Source of the DNA: Asterias amurensis
Lineage: Eukaryota; Echinodermata; Asteroidea; Forcipulatida; Asteriidae
Reading direction: 5' to 3'
Length of the DNA: 64,000 bases
Assembly: GCF_032118995.1 (NCBI RefSeq)
Contig: NC_092652.1
Span: 21,752,044 to 21,816,043 of the forward strand
Below the pieces are notes generated by a model. It saw only the letters and a program-made list of their open reading frames with translations. It was not told the DNA's origin and made no database searches. Below, piece after piece: positions 24,101 through 34,720 of this stretch (position 1 is its first letter; every line of letters starts with the position of its first letter). The position numbers and the translations under genes are program-made.

Positions 24101-25396
24101 CATTCTTTGGATCTTAACATTCTTTAAATCTAAAACTTCCCTTCCCTTCACCCCCCCCTTTTTCGTCCACCTATTCATTGTTTACCCCCTGCTTTTTTTC
24201 TGTATGCTTTCTACCATTCATGTATTTCCACTTCACTGCTTATGTTTCACTTAGTCACCTGTTTATGTTTGTCATTTAGCCTTCGAGAAAGACTCTGCTA
24301 GGGTCGAAACGTCAGGGCATTAACTATTCTTTGAATCTAAAACATGTATGCTTATCAACATCAACAGTTTTTATTAGGCTCTGTGTTTTTTCTGTTTTTG
24401 GGGGTGTTTTTTTTTTTAGACACATTTTCTGTGTCCATTCCTGCCCAACTTTTACATTCGTTGTGAAATAAATTAGTATCCAATTTACTCAAATGAGATA
24501 TTCCTTTTGGTAAAAACAAGTGAAAAGTGTTGCAGGATATGGAAATCTTACCTCTACTTATACCCATCTACTTTATCTTCACTTTATTTGTGAATTTTTT
24601 ACATTTTAAAAGTCTTTATATTTTTTACTTTTTTTAATTTTAAATTATGATTGCTTAATAACATCAAGCCTTAAAATAGTTGTGGTTGAGCTGACGATGA
24701 AGTTTCATTATTTGTTTCGATAATAACAATAAATCCCAGTTTTAATATAGTGCTTTTTACACCCCGAGGTCGGCCCAAAGCGCTTCCAACATTATTACCC
24801 CTGGTCACTGGGCTATTTAGTTCATTCCTTAAATCATCCCAGCTCCCTGGGGAGTATGCAGCCTGTGCAACATTAATATGCGCTACTCGGCTATATCAAT
24901 CATAAGAACCAGCTCTGCCCTCACAGGTACCCATTTGCCCCTGGGTGGAGAGAAGTAATTATAGTTAAGTGTCTTTCTCAGTGTCACAAGTGTCACGACT
25001 GGGACTCGAACCCACACTCTGCCGAACAGAAAAACCAGAGCTTGATTTTGGTGCTCTTATCCACTCGGCCACATGACATCCCAATAATACAAAAATGTGT
25101 CCTCCATTTTTCAACAGACTACATGTAGTCATACCAGAAGTGACGGCTCATACTCGGTCAACACAACTGAGTCCACATCTAGCCCAACTCCGCAATACCC
25201 AGCAGGAGATGATTTCCTGGCTGGTTCAAGTTCACCAGACCCTTCAGGAACGTTACCCTCTGACGATGCTGCTGTGAGAGACTCGGGACAGGACGGTCTC
25301 AATCCAGATGGCAGGAGTTGCCACGACGAAGGCGTATCAGAGACAGAACCTTTGCTGTTGCCACTGGATAAAATCCCCAACACATATATTGACTAA
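15138..25396 (+). CDS. SPPL2: Signal peptide peptidase-like 2 (intramembrane aspartyl protease), 14 coding exons, 601 aa
   Basis: Coding exons: 15138-15191, 15722-15841, 16367-16546, 16839-16919, 17560-17699, 18052-18242, 19060-19156, 19604-19799, 21349-21423, 22121-22177, 22503-22599, 22773-22853, 23778-23935, 25118-25396. SPPL2 proteases are GxGD aspartyl proteases that cut type II membrane-protein stubs in lysosome, endosome or plasma membrane. Visible parts are a signal peptide (residues 1-18), a luminal protease-associated domain (about 45-150, including GNCTFLEKGLFAQGAGARS), a first membrane segment in exon 5, and an acidic cytosolic linker in exon 6 (EGEEDSDSDAESEDE). A multispan catalytic core follows, with YD (Asp366), LGFGD (Asp425) and QPAL (PAL 477-479). 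The exon 14 tail is Ser/Pro-rich and carries ETEPLLL, a possible [DE]xxxL[LI] sorting signal. Length matches human SPPL2B (592 aa). I cannot decide between 2A and 2B; a single pre-duplication SPPL2 is likely. The start is the first Met of the signal-peptide exon. Confidence 0.95.
18425..18700. mobile_element. Rearranged SINE S1 copies in SPPL2 intron 6
   Basis: A minus-oriented tail (aaaccacaagggaagctggc), then a plus-oriented head (gggctggatagctcagatag, ggttctaatcccgctcc), then another partial head (gatagctcagttagttg). Confidence 0.7.
18700..18940 (+). pseudogene. LINE 3' end remnant in SPPL2 intron 6
   Basis: Reads GNSLPVHIRQANTLQCFK then, after a one-base shift, SLLKTHLFEASFS and stop: the usual C-terminus of CR1/L2-type non-LTR reverse transcriptases. 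It is followed by a 3' tail gcgctttacaaatgtcttatt and ATT repeats. Broken, short. Confidence 0.65.
19191..19385. mobile_element. Family A MITE, left half, in SPPL2 intron 7
   Basis: Starts TTAAAGGCAGTGGACAC and stops at the centre (cctcaggtttagaacttga), complementary in extent to the half at 13160-13383. Confidence 0.85.
19831..20404. repeat. 144-bp minisatellite, 4 copies, in SPPL2 intron 8
   Basis: ttatcctgggaaatccattc starts at 19831, 19975, 20119 and 20263. Copies are almost identical; the only clear change I saw is gatctccc to gatatccc in the third copy. The first copy begins about 30 bp after the exon 8 donor. Confidence 0.95.
20422..20622. mobile_element. Family A MITE, internally deleted and diverged
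   Basis: Retains 'attgtgagaaacgggtccctc' and 'gatacaccaagtga' blocks; the centre is missing. Lies in SPPL2 intron 8. Confidence 0.65.
20712..21073. mobile_element. Family B TTAA MITE, inverted orientation, in SPPL2 intron 8
   Basis: Ends TTAAAGCCATTATACACTTTC and GTGTCCACTGGCTTTAA; the interior is the reverse complement of 8694-9054. Confidence 0.88.
21690..21960. repeat. Retroelement remnant, possibly Penelope-like
   Basis: 'gatggccttagctttcgatc' and 'ccggaccttcttcagaggc' resemble boundary motifs seen near 20650 (gatcgaaac), 24290 (gggtcgaaacgtcagg) and 26745 (gagaaagactcgtccgag). Family assignment is a guess. Confidence 0.3.
22880..23146 (+). mobile_element. SINE S1, nearly complete, in SPPL2 intron 12
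   Basis: Leader (gggtgtgatccctggccac), tRNA head (gggctagatagctcagttgg), and tail ending gtttt ccctgtggtt. The B box is lost. It abuts the first partial exon 13 copy. Confidence 0.78.
23155..23209 (+). pseudogene. SPPL2: Partial duplicate of SPPL2 exon 13 (copy 1)
   Basis: An intact acceptor (tttttttctccag) precedes cctatgccgttggtct, identical to the start of exon 13. In frame after exon 12 it reads AYAVGLIVTLLLAQLP then stop, so use of this exon would remove the PAL motif. It lies between a SINE and a family A MITE. Confidence 0.8.
23210..23599. mobile_element. Family A MITE in SPPL2 intron 12
   Basis: Full-length copy with TTAA at the left end and a degraded right end (gtgtccagtcattt). 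It sits between two partial copies of exon 13. Confidence 0.85.
23603..23725 (+). pseudogene. SPPL2: Partial duplicate of SPPL2 exon 13 with its upstream intron (copy 2)
   Basis: The unit tgtcttttcatttgataatgag...tctccag...gccgtcggtctc...gcccttgccctgat repeats in the genuine exon 13 region from 23726 (period about 123). Its first exon bases are altered (taagatgcc), which breaks the frame. Confidence 0.8.
24730..25077 (-). mobile_element. tRNA-derived SINE next to SPPL2 exon 14
   Basis: Body 'cacaggtacccatttgcccctgg' followed by the reverse B box gggactcgaaccc and a reverse A box region (ccactcggccacatgac). It ends 40 bp before the exon 14 acceptor. A related piece is at 59640-59780. Confidence 0.75.
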
Positions 25397-25400
25397 TAAT

Positions 25401-25406
25401 AATAAA
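25401..25406 (+). promoter_or_regulatory. Candidate SPPL2 poly(A) signal AATAAA
   Basis: AATAAA begins five bases after the SPPL2 stop. Such a short 3' UTR would be unusual, so downstream signals (for example CAATAAAATT near 26800) are alternatives. Confidence 0.3.
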
Positions 25407-25497
25407 TGACAATATTCAATTCTTCAACTCAATTCTAGAGCTTTATCACACCCTCAGGGGTGTATCAAATTACTCAATAATATTTCCTGCAAGGTAT

Positions 25498-25862
25498 GTG
25501 GAGCTACGTATTGAAGTACCAGACATATTTCTTTATAGCACCTTGTAATGGTTTACCAGGTCCTGTGGGGTAATATGCAGCCGATCAGGCTAGATCCTTG
25601 GGGGAAAGAAAATGGCGTTTGTAAATAAGATGGTTGTGGCTACACATCTCAGCAAATGAATGAGATTCAAAGAGCAGGTGTGTGGAGCTACGTATTGAAG
25701 TACGAGACATTTCTTTATAGCGCCTTGTAATGGTTTACAAGGTGCTGTGGTGCAATATGCAGCCGATCAGACTAGATTTTTTGGGGAAAGAAAATGGGTT
25801 TGTAAATAAGATGGTTGTGGCTACACATCTCGGCAAATAACGGAGATTCAAAGAGCACTGTT
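25498..25862. repeat. 183-bp tandem duplication downstream of SPPL2
   Basis: tgtggagctacgtattgaag starts at 25498 and 25681; both units contain 'atatgcagccgatcag' and 'aagatggttgtggctacac'. Confidence 0.88.
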
Positions 25863-26119
25863 TTGTCTACCAAACAAAGATTGCAACCCTGTGTGGCCAA
25901 ACCGTCCCGCTGAAATCACCAGGGCTAAAAAGGCAATAGCCTCTGTGGGCTTCATGTAATTCTGGGCCTTCACTCAGTGCTTTTATTTCACTGTTATAAA
26001 TTTCCCCATTTTAAATTTAAGAACCCCATCTCCCGACACATATCGGCAAATAATGCCTTGTCCAAGGTGGGTGTTCTTTGGCTTTAAATTATTTTTTGAG
26101 ATGCATGACTGGCACTTGC

Positions 26120-26620
26120 CAAAAGCCTGAGCTGTGGCAAAAGCCTCAACTGAAAAATATCAAAATTTACCACTTGAATTTGGAAGATGGGTAGATTTAT
26201 AACCGCATGGATAAATTTGTTTAAATAAAGGTATTTCTTTCCCAATAGTGCAACCAAAAGAAATTTATAAATGTACTTGGGATTCACTCTCAGGGCTGTC
26301 CTACGGCCATCAAGGCGTTCCAGTCCATAGAGCAATTGAGGGACTGAGCTGAGGCAAAAGGACTGACTGAAAATGTCAAAACTCACCACTTTAAGTTGAA
26401 AGGTGGATTTGTAACCACATGGTTAAATTTGTTCACATAAAGCTTAAAGATTTCCTAATGGCCCGACCATAAGGTATAATATAGTACTACGTTTCACTCC
26501 CATGGCTCTCCTACGTCCATCAAGGCCTTCCAGTTCATAGAGCAATTGAGGGTTTGAGCTGTGGCAAACGGACCGACTGAACATTTTCAAATTCACAGCT
26601 TGAAGTACAGCGTTGTTGTA
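26120..26620. repeat. Diverged 210-217-bp tandem repeat downstream of SPPL2
   Basis: gagctg(t/a)gg(c)aaa occurs at 26129, 26346 and 26556, each followed by 'gactgaa' and 'cac(c)acttgaa'-like blocks; preceded by 'ccatagagcaattgaggg'. Older than the 183-bp duplication. Confidence 0.75.
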
Positions 26621-26769
26621 CACTACGCACGTTGTTTATAGTTGTGTGTAAGTAACTATTAATACACTACTAGTAAAAGTACATGTAGTTTAAATGGCCT
26701 GACGTTTTAGCCTTTTCAGTCTTTCACGAAGGCCTTTTTAGCCTTTGAGAAAGACTCGTCCGAGTTGCT

Positions 26770-27195
26770 CGAAGGGCTTGGTTGCAACTTTGTTCAATAA
26801 AATTAAATTTTAATCAATATGTTGAAGCTTGTTCATCTAAAAGTAGTAAGTTTGTAATATTCCAAGTAAACTGTACTCCACTTATGTTACAACGTAACCT
26901 CATTTGCCGTTTTCAAATTGTAAACCAAAAAGTGGAGCTTAAGAAACTCTTCCCTAGAGTTAAAAGAAAAATATTATCATGCAGTTGTGGAATCACGTTG
27001 AGTATGTTTATTGAAGTTGCTCGTTGGCCCTGCCTGCAACTTTTGTTCAGTAAAACTTAAGACTTTAACTTGTTTTCTGTAGGGTTGTTCATACAGTAGT
27101 AAAGTGGTAAAATTCTAGGGAAACTTGTACTTAAAATATAACATAACTTCATTTGCTGTTTACAATTGGATGAATTAAAGAGTGGAGCTACCTCA
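26770..27195. repeat. Diverged tandem pair (about 250 bp)
   Basis: 'gcaactttgttcaataaaa ... tcatttgccg ... agtggagctt' (26770-26943) matches 'gcaacttttgttcagtaaaa ... tcatttgctg ... agtggagct' (27030-27190). Confidence 0.6.
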
Positions 27196-28586
27196 GCCAA
27201 AGATTTTTGACATTTTTTGTTGGGAACTGTTAGCAGAAAGAAAAGTGCAACCAGCCACATCTAATTTTGATCTTGATATCAGTGATCCTTTTGTTAATAG
27301 TAAAATAACTTTTTAGCCGTTTGGTTTCCTCACCTCACAGGGGGTTATAAACAAGTAATGAAACGGTAAACATCAAAAGACCTTTCATGCAAGGAATCAA
27401 AATGGGTGCACTGCACTGAAGGAAGAAGATGCCATATATTTAGTGGTTCCTCAAAATGTACCAAGAACAAAATCTGGAAAATATGATGTCTCTTCTAAAT
27501 ACAATATGGGGGATAAACGGATCCCAAATCGCCAAACTAATCTAGCATTTCAAGAAAATCTTCCAGTCCCTTGAAAAGAAAATACCTGGACTTGACTTAA
27601 TTACACTTAATTTTTGACAAGCAGACAACGAGACCAATAATTCAACTGGGGGTAAACCCATAATATGTGTCCAATTTTATTCATTATTTAATCTCAAACG
27701 ATGCACATTTCACCCACTTTCGATTTTATATCCATAATAAAATAATTAACTGATTTCCATTGCAGAATTTAACCTGTACACAATACCAAGCATTCCTACA
27801 TGCTTTTAAAATTTTGAAAACCTTGTTTCTTAATAGAAAAATCATAATAATCTACAATGCAAACACTGTTTAAAAATCAGCCAAATCTTTTATGCTAAAC
27901 TCCACCGCTTTATAAATACCATGTTTCTACCCCATAAAAAGCCTTTTCTCCGCAAAAAAAAAAAAAATCTTTAAAGTAATAGTTAAAAAAAAAGCTCCTG
28001 AATGTACAACGAATAAACAGAAATTCACATTTTTATAGAATCTTGTACATAACGGAGTCAATGTAAAACGATTTATAAAATAAAACCACCTCCGGATCCT
28101 CTTGCCTTCAACTTACAAGTTCCAAGATGCTACAGCATAATTAGTTCTAAATTTCAGTGCATACCAGTTCTTAATATAACACATTCAGTTCCTGTTGCCA
28201 TGGCCACGTTTAACCTACATAGCAACAGCTCTAAACTTTCTGGTAACAAAACCATCCACAAAAAAAGACAAATAAAAATGCGCACAAGATGTAGTCAAAA
28301 CTAAAAGTGTGTTGGTTTGAAGAGGGGGGAAGGGGAGTGTATGATCACAAAAACCAGACTTCATTACTCTCAGTTGTAAAACAAAACAGTAAGCAATTTT
28401 TTGTCATCAAGGAGGATGATACGTAAATAGATTTAAGCTCTTTTTCCCTCATGTGCTTCTGATAAAACATGTTCTGCTAAACTGTACTGTGTCAAAATTT
28501 ACTCTGTGAACCAACAGTATCTGTATTGTATGAATGTAATGCGATGGTTCATGTGTTGTCATTTTGCGCATAGTTGAGTCTGATAC

Positions 28587-28980
28587 TTAAAGGAACACGT
28601 TGCCTTGGATCGGACAAGTTGGTCTGTAAAAAGCATTTGTAACCGTTTTTTTTGAAATAAAATGCATTTGGTTGGAACGATGTTTGAAAAGTAGAATACA
28701 ATGATCCACACAAATTTGCCTCAAAATTGCGTGGTTTTCCTTTTACTGTGCGAACTAACACGGTCCGCCATTTATGGGAGTCAAAAGTTTGACTCCCATA
28801 TATGGCGGACGTGTTAGTCGACGAGGTAAAAGGAAAACCACGCAATTTCAAAGCATGTTCGTGTGGATCATTGTATTCTCCTTTTACAACATCTTTCTAC
28901 CCATGTACATTTTATAATAAACAGTTACAAACGCTTTTCAAAGACCAACTCGACCGATCCAAGGCAACGTGTTCCTTTAA
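28587..28980. mobile_element. Family C TTAA MITE, full length palindrome
   Basis: TTAAAGGAACACGTTGCCTTGG at the left, its complement at the right (ends CGTGTTCCTTTAA). The whole element folds back on itself around gagtcaaaagtttgactc. Confidence 0.92.
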
Positions 28981-31067
28981 TACAATCTGCATTTTTTTTT
29001 GTAAGGAGGCAACTGAACAATTCTCTTATACAATTTATACAATCACACTTTCTCAACCGGCATTTTCAAAGTGCAGTCCACCCTCATTACACAGAGATCT
29101 TTTACGAAAGAAGTATTCATAAAAAGAGTTCCTCTTATAAAAACTTTCCTGTCATATTATAAACTAGATCTTGTTTTAACAAGAGTTGACTGCAATTCCT
29201 GTCAAAGCTTTTGTGCGCACAGGCCCATACAACTACACTGTACATGTACGTCAAACATAATTAAAAGATTCTAAGAAATTATAACTCACTTTCATTCCCT
29301 CCTAAATAAATACAATGACAGCTGACATAACTGGTGCATGGAATGTAAAATGAAAGATACAATTTCAAGAAAAACAATAAAGAACAGAATAAAAAAGTAT
29401 GTAAAGAGTTGTGCTTAATACAAAAAAAATCAAATAACTCAACATTGAGTTACATGTTCCAACCATGCACAGTAAAAAAGAAGAAAAAGAAAAACAATTA
29501 CTGTTCGTCAGAAGGGATATTTAACTAGTTACAAAAATTGTACATGATTTTGTTTTACAAATATCTTACCATACATGTATAAGGGCAATCTAAAGGAGGT
29601 CAAATGTTGACACCATAAGAAAAGGTAGATAATTTGTTTCAGAACCACTCTCCCCTTTGACTTTCAGTAAACGTTTGACTCTCATAAAATTGACAGCTAC
29701 AAGTATACATGGTTTGTGGGTGAACATAAGAAAGACTGGGAAGTCATTTTAAAAAAAAACAAATGCCTGCTTCATTTAGCGTCAATAATCGGTCAGGGAT
29801 GGTATATTGTACATCACCACTTATAAAAATCACGTGTACAATGATAGCAAAAATGTGTGCGTTTTTTAAACAAAAGAAAGTACAAAAGTTGCACAAACGA
29901 AAGTAATGTTGGTACAGTCACCAATATCCCTGAGAAATAGTTGGAACTGAAGCAATTATCATTGTTATGAGAAATCATGCTTTTACAAATGTAGTAGAAA
30001 TCCAAAGGTAGCAAAACCAGGAATTGCCTAAAGTTTTATGAGCTTCTGTTTTGATGAAAGTCAGACTGCTGCTTCAAAAACTAAGTGTACACAAAATGTT
30101 CACAGAAAGATGAACTGACCATTCCCTGTGAGAAATCCATGCTGCACATTCGCTTTAACCTTTGCAACTCAATACACAGCAACAGCCTGGCATTAGGAGT
30201 GCACACAATTAGTTGAAGTAAAGCCTACTTTTATAAATTTGCGTCTGTGTCTCAGAAATCATACTGTCATGGAATATAGGTCAGTGCTAAAACCACGACT
30301 TAAGCTCTATCAATCCTTTTGAAAATGTGAACTTTATATATGGGGACTCAAAAATTCAGATGGAGCCTACAAAGATGTGGTTTATAAAAGGGCCATAGCC
30401 TACTTAGTATCTAATAATTCACTCAATATTTCAAGCTTAAAAAAAAAGCTCTCTCCAAAACTGTCCAAACATTGAAAACCAACTGGTCTGAGAGCAGAAA
30501 AACACCAATGGCAAAAATGAACATCATCCAGTTCAGTCATTATCAGATGACAGTTTGTTATTTCCACAAAAGCTTCAGTACCAATTCCAGTTATGTATAC
30601 AACCATAGGATGGAGTCATACTGTACATCAAGTTTATGATAGCTAGAGTGTATTTAAATATTACTAGAAATTCTTTGTACATGTACATGTCCTCGCTCAT
30701 GTTTTTTTTTTGTAGCCAGACCTGTATTTCCACCAGGTTAATTTTGCCATTGATCACAAATTTGAATGTTTTCTAACAGGGATTTGGGTACTATATAAAG
30801 ACACTTGTGGGCTATTTTCATGACTATACAAATTAAGCAACTAACTCTAGCAAGGTGAAATAAGTCATTCAACCTTCAGATGTACGACTTTAATGTAGGA
30901 AACACAGAAAACAATACACATTTCAGGTCTGCAAATTTACTTTCTTACTTTTTTTTGTTGTTGGGGAGGGGGGGGGGGGAGGGGAGAGTATCACTTTTTG
31001 CTGTACCCCTATTGATTTGTACATGAAATTAATTCAATAAGTTGGAGTGTTGAACAAATGCAATATT

Positions 31068-31135
31068 TCTAGAGCGGGACTTGAAGTTGCGACCTCAGGA
31101 TAAACATGCCCGGCGCTCTACCAACTGAGCTACAT
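31068..31135 (-). mobile_element. SINE S1 head fragment
   Basis: agagcgggacttgaagttgc and gctctaccaactgagctac are the reverse B and A boxes. Not a functional tRNA: the acceptor stem is absent. Confidence 0.65.
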
Positions 31136-32039
31136 GTACATGTATTTCACAGGATCTTTTCAGAGAGTTTTGTGATTAAAGGTTATGCATGGATGATGTA
31201 TAAACCCTTCCTTCAATACAAATTTTGCATGATATCTACCTGGGACAGATTTAATTCAATTCTGTATCATCTCTTTATATATTCCCGACAAACAAATTTC
31301 ATTAAAGCAGTAGTTCTAATTCAACATGATAGTAAATAAGGACATCAACATGTAAGTAATACCGATAGAAAAAAATATATCTAGATAAAACAGTTTTGAG
31401 TTTACGAAAATAAGTTTTTCACCGTTAGATTCTCAATGCGTTCCCATGTGGCAATTAAAAAAACCACCACAACCACTTGCAATGAGTAGATTCACCACAT
31501 TCATTTAGTTTGGATAATTACAGTTTACATGTACATGTACATGTACATGTTCTCCCACCACTAGCATGATAAATGAACTGTCATAGTCTTTACCAACATG
31601 TAACAATTTTACACATAATAAGAAGTCATAATGAACATAACAGACGGTAAGCATTGGCGCTAAATTCTGCTCATTCACTTCCTCAAGGGGAGAATTGCAA
31701 TGCCCAATTAAGGATATTTCCTGTTTAAGAACACTTCCTCTGACGGCTGCCTCCTCAGCAATCAACTAAATCCCCCTTTACCGAATGCACTATTTACAAA
31801 AAAAGGTTTTTAAAAACATAAAACGTTGCACCATATTTTATACACCAAGGCACTTTTCCGTACACACTCCCCCTGATTTTTATTTCATTAATAAGTCTAA
31901 TTCTTTTGATTTATAACTTTTTACAAGATCATGCAAATTCGTGCTTTCAAACAATGCACGGTTCAATTAAAGGTTTGGAAATAAACGCTGTCAAAAAGGC
32001 TGAACCAGTTTTTATTTTTATTTTTTTATTATTTTTTTA

Positions 32040-32260
32040 TGCAAGTCACCAGACACACAAGGCCTGAAGGCCACTTCCAGGTGTGGGTTACATTTTTATT
32101 TTTTTAGGCCGTTGCCACCTACTCCTAGTGCTGAAACAGGGTTACCCCCTACTCCTAGTGCTGAAACAGGGTTACCCCCTTTACAGTCCATACGGATGTA
32201 GGCTTGGGTGTCATCAATTCAAAGCCTGGCCGGTAGAGCAGAAAGCACTACCTCTCCAAT
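32040..32260. repeat. Dispersed repeat R2 with internal 29-bp duplication
   Basis: 'tgcaagtcaccagacacaca' recurs at 55575; 'ctactcctagtgctgaaaca' appears twice in tandem (32128 and 32157); a related piece 'aacctactcctgggactgta' is at 22327. Confidence 0.65.
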
Positions 32261-32684
32261 TTTATCATTTATCATTGTACTGTATGATCTACGTACACTG
32301 TAAGATGATATCCACACAGTGACAAGAAAACAAATTCAACATGTATTGCAGCACATGCAGATCAATACACACTAATCTCCATGCCATAAGGAAGCACATT
32401 TTTATATTCAATTGGGTTTCACACAGTCTGTACTCAATTATTTACTAAACACATGTAACCATTATACATTTTAACGCAACATTTTGGTAGAATGATTTTG
32501 ATTGACATTAGCAACACTACCTTAACTGAGACAGTAATGTTTAGATTTCCTTCTTTTACTACAACATTTCAGGTTAGTTGCAATCTCTGAATATACAGAT
32601 TTCAGGGTTGGCACATGAATTATTCAACCATCCATCCATAGTTAATTGGTTGTTTTAAAATCACAATTTTAAGTGATTTTGTAC

Positions 32685-32940
32685 TGGGCCAACTTTCATC
32701 AAGCTGCTTCAAGCAGAGAATGCTGCTTCAAGCAGATAATGCTGCTTTAAGCAGAGAATGCTGCTTTAAGCAGAGAATGATGCTTAACATCTTTCTGCTA
32801 AGCAAAAACAAACAGGATAACAGTCACAAATTGAACATGGTATTGTAGCCAATAACCTTATCCTATGTTCAGAAGCATAACTATGTTGTGCTTAGCTACA
32901 TGTTGTGCTTAAGCAGCTGTAAAAAAAAAATGGGCCAAGA
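32685..32940. mobile_element. Family E MITE with internal 19-bp tandem repeats
   Basis: Ends gggccaactttcat / atgggcc. Inside, a 19-base unit (tgctgcttcaagcagagaa and variants) repeats about four times from 32702, each unit being itself a small GCTT/AAGC hairpin. Confidence 0.75.
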
Positions 32941-33603
32941 AGACTCAGCTGTAACGCTAGCTGTCAATGGATTGATGTCTTTCATAGCTTTCCCAAAGCT
33001 ATCAAACTAATTAACAACTAGGGACATTGAATTTTTAAGTCTGATTGAAAACTGGTACACCAAAAGTGAACCTATGTCTACAAACCACTGCATTATGTTA
33101 AGGCTGCAGAAAAGCAGCAAAAAGCTGTTTCAGTTATTGGAAACCTACTCTGCAGAATTTAAATACATGTGTGTTTGTGTAAATGCTATAATTACTCAGA
33201 CTGCTTTCAACGTGTCAACTGTCTTCCAAACAACCAAAACTGGTTCAGCCACTGCGACTGCCTCGTTAAACAATGTACAATTACTTATTTGGCAATGAAC
33301 ATAACAACTGAACAAAACAAAAAAGAAGGGATAACTGGAACAAAAAAATCTCCTTTTTTCATACATTGGCAACTGACACTGATAAACTCTACATTACATG
33401 TATATTTCGCTATCATACAATATAAGATTTACATGTCAAGTTTAAACAGAATATAATAATCTACTTCTTATTTCACACAATTGGGAATATCAACTTCACC
33501 AAGGATATTTCTTAGTTTTTGGGGGGAGAATGAAGAACTTAGCATATCAAAAAGCTAACAATCCTGATCATTATTGATTTTTAGAAAGGTATATTTTATT
33601 CAT

Positions 33604-33973
33604 TTAAAAGACAGTGGACAGTATTGGTAATTGTACAAAAACCAGTCTTCTCACTTGGTGTATCTTATCATATGCATACAAAAACAAACCTGTGAAAATT
33701 TGAGCTCAATAGGTCGTCAAAGTTGCGAGATAATAATGAAAGAAAAAACACACTTATCAGACAAAGTTGTGTGCTTTTAGATGCTTGATTTCGAGACCTC
33801 CTCGAAATCAAATTCGTGGAAAATTACTTCTTTCTCCAAAACTATGCCACTTCAGAGCGAGCTGTTTCACACAATGTTTTATACTATCAACCTCTCCCCA
33901 TTACTCGTTACCAAATGAGGTTTTATGCCGATAATTATTTTGAGTAAATACCGATAGTGTCCATTACCTTTAA
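33604..33973. mobile_element. Family A MITE, full length
   Basis: TTAA at both ends with the usual internal blocks; the central inverted repeat is shortened (gagacctcctcgaaatc). Confidence 0.88.
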
Positions 33974-34402
33974 AGGATAAAGTGTAGCATCCCAAGTGAT
34001 AACCTTTTGTTGAACTTATTTATATTGTAACTACAATAGCATGCATTGTTGTTATAAGGAACTGCCATCGTTTCCGGTAAGAAACGACATTCATTTTTTT
34101 TAATTAAAGGTTTGATACACTGCTTGACACACTGTTCATTTTTGAATAAAAAGCGTATTTACTCTTCTTGTCATACTGTTTGCAATGAACAAACTGTACA
34201 AAGACTTGTATAAGTAAAAAATAGAAGAAAAAAAAAAAACTAGAAATAAAAATTCTTTCTATAGTCACAACTTTTGAGTAACCACACAAAAAATTAGACA
34301 TACCACAAGACGTGGCTACCCTTCTCATACATGGCAGTATTTCAGAATTGTCTCCCACAAAAAGGTGCTTGATTGGATAGCATCAGTGAGCTAGTAAGTA
34401 AC

Positions 34403-34435
34403 CGGGGGGGCGGAGGGGGGGGGGGGGGGGGCGGT
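34403..34435. repeat. Poly-G tract
   Basis: Thirty bases almost all G with a few C and A. Similar runs are at 4530-4542, 30964-30981 and 49697-49711; a C10-A30 run is at 3459-3500. Assembly there may be unreliable. Confidence 0.85.
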
Positions 34436-34439
34436 ACCC

Positions 34440-34720
34440 AAACCGAGGCCTGTAAGGACAGATGGCAGGCCTAGAATTCCATCTTTGAGAGGATGAGGCA
34501 ATTTATTTTAGAAAGAGCACTTGGATGGGGCACCAAGTAAGGCTTGATACTTCAGTACAGAGGCAATTGCTTCCATGCCCCCGTTCATTGCCTTGGTGCC
34601 CTTAAAATGCTCTAGTAGAAATTTACAATTTCCTCAAAGGGTGCCCTTTAACAAGAAGAAAATGCCTTGGAGGTACCCCCTTGCCCTTTTAAAAACAAAG
34701 CATACAGGCCATATAATGTA
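34440..34720. repeat. Dispersed repeat R1, copy 2
   Basis: 'tcattgccttggtgccctta' and 'aacaaagcatacaggcc'; preceded by an extreme G-rich tract (34403-34432). Confidence 0.68.

Noticed and set aside
31526-31551. ACATGT tandem units considered as a CRISPR-like or regulatory array
   Set aside because: A short simple repeat of four units; the genome is metazoan and no spacers exist.
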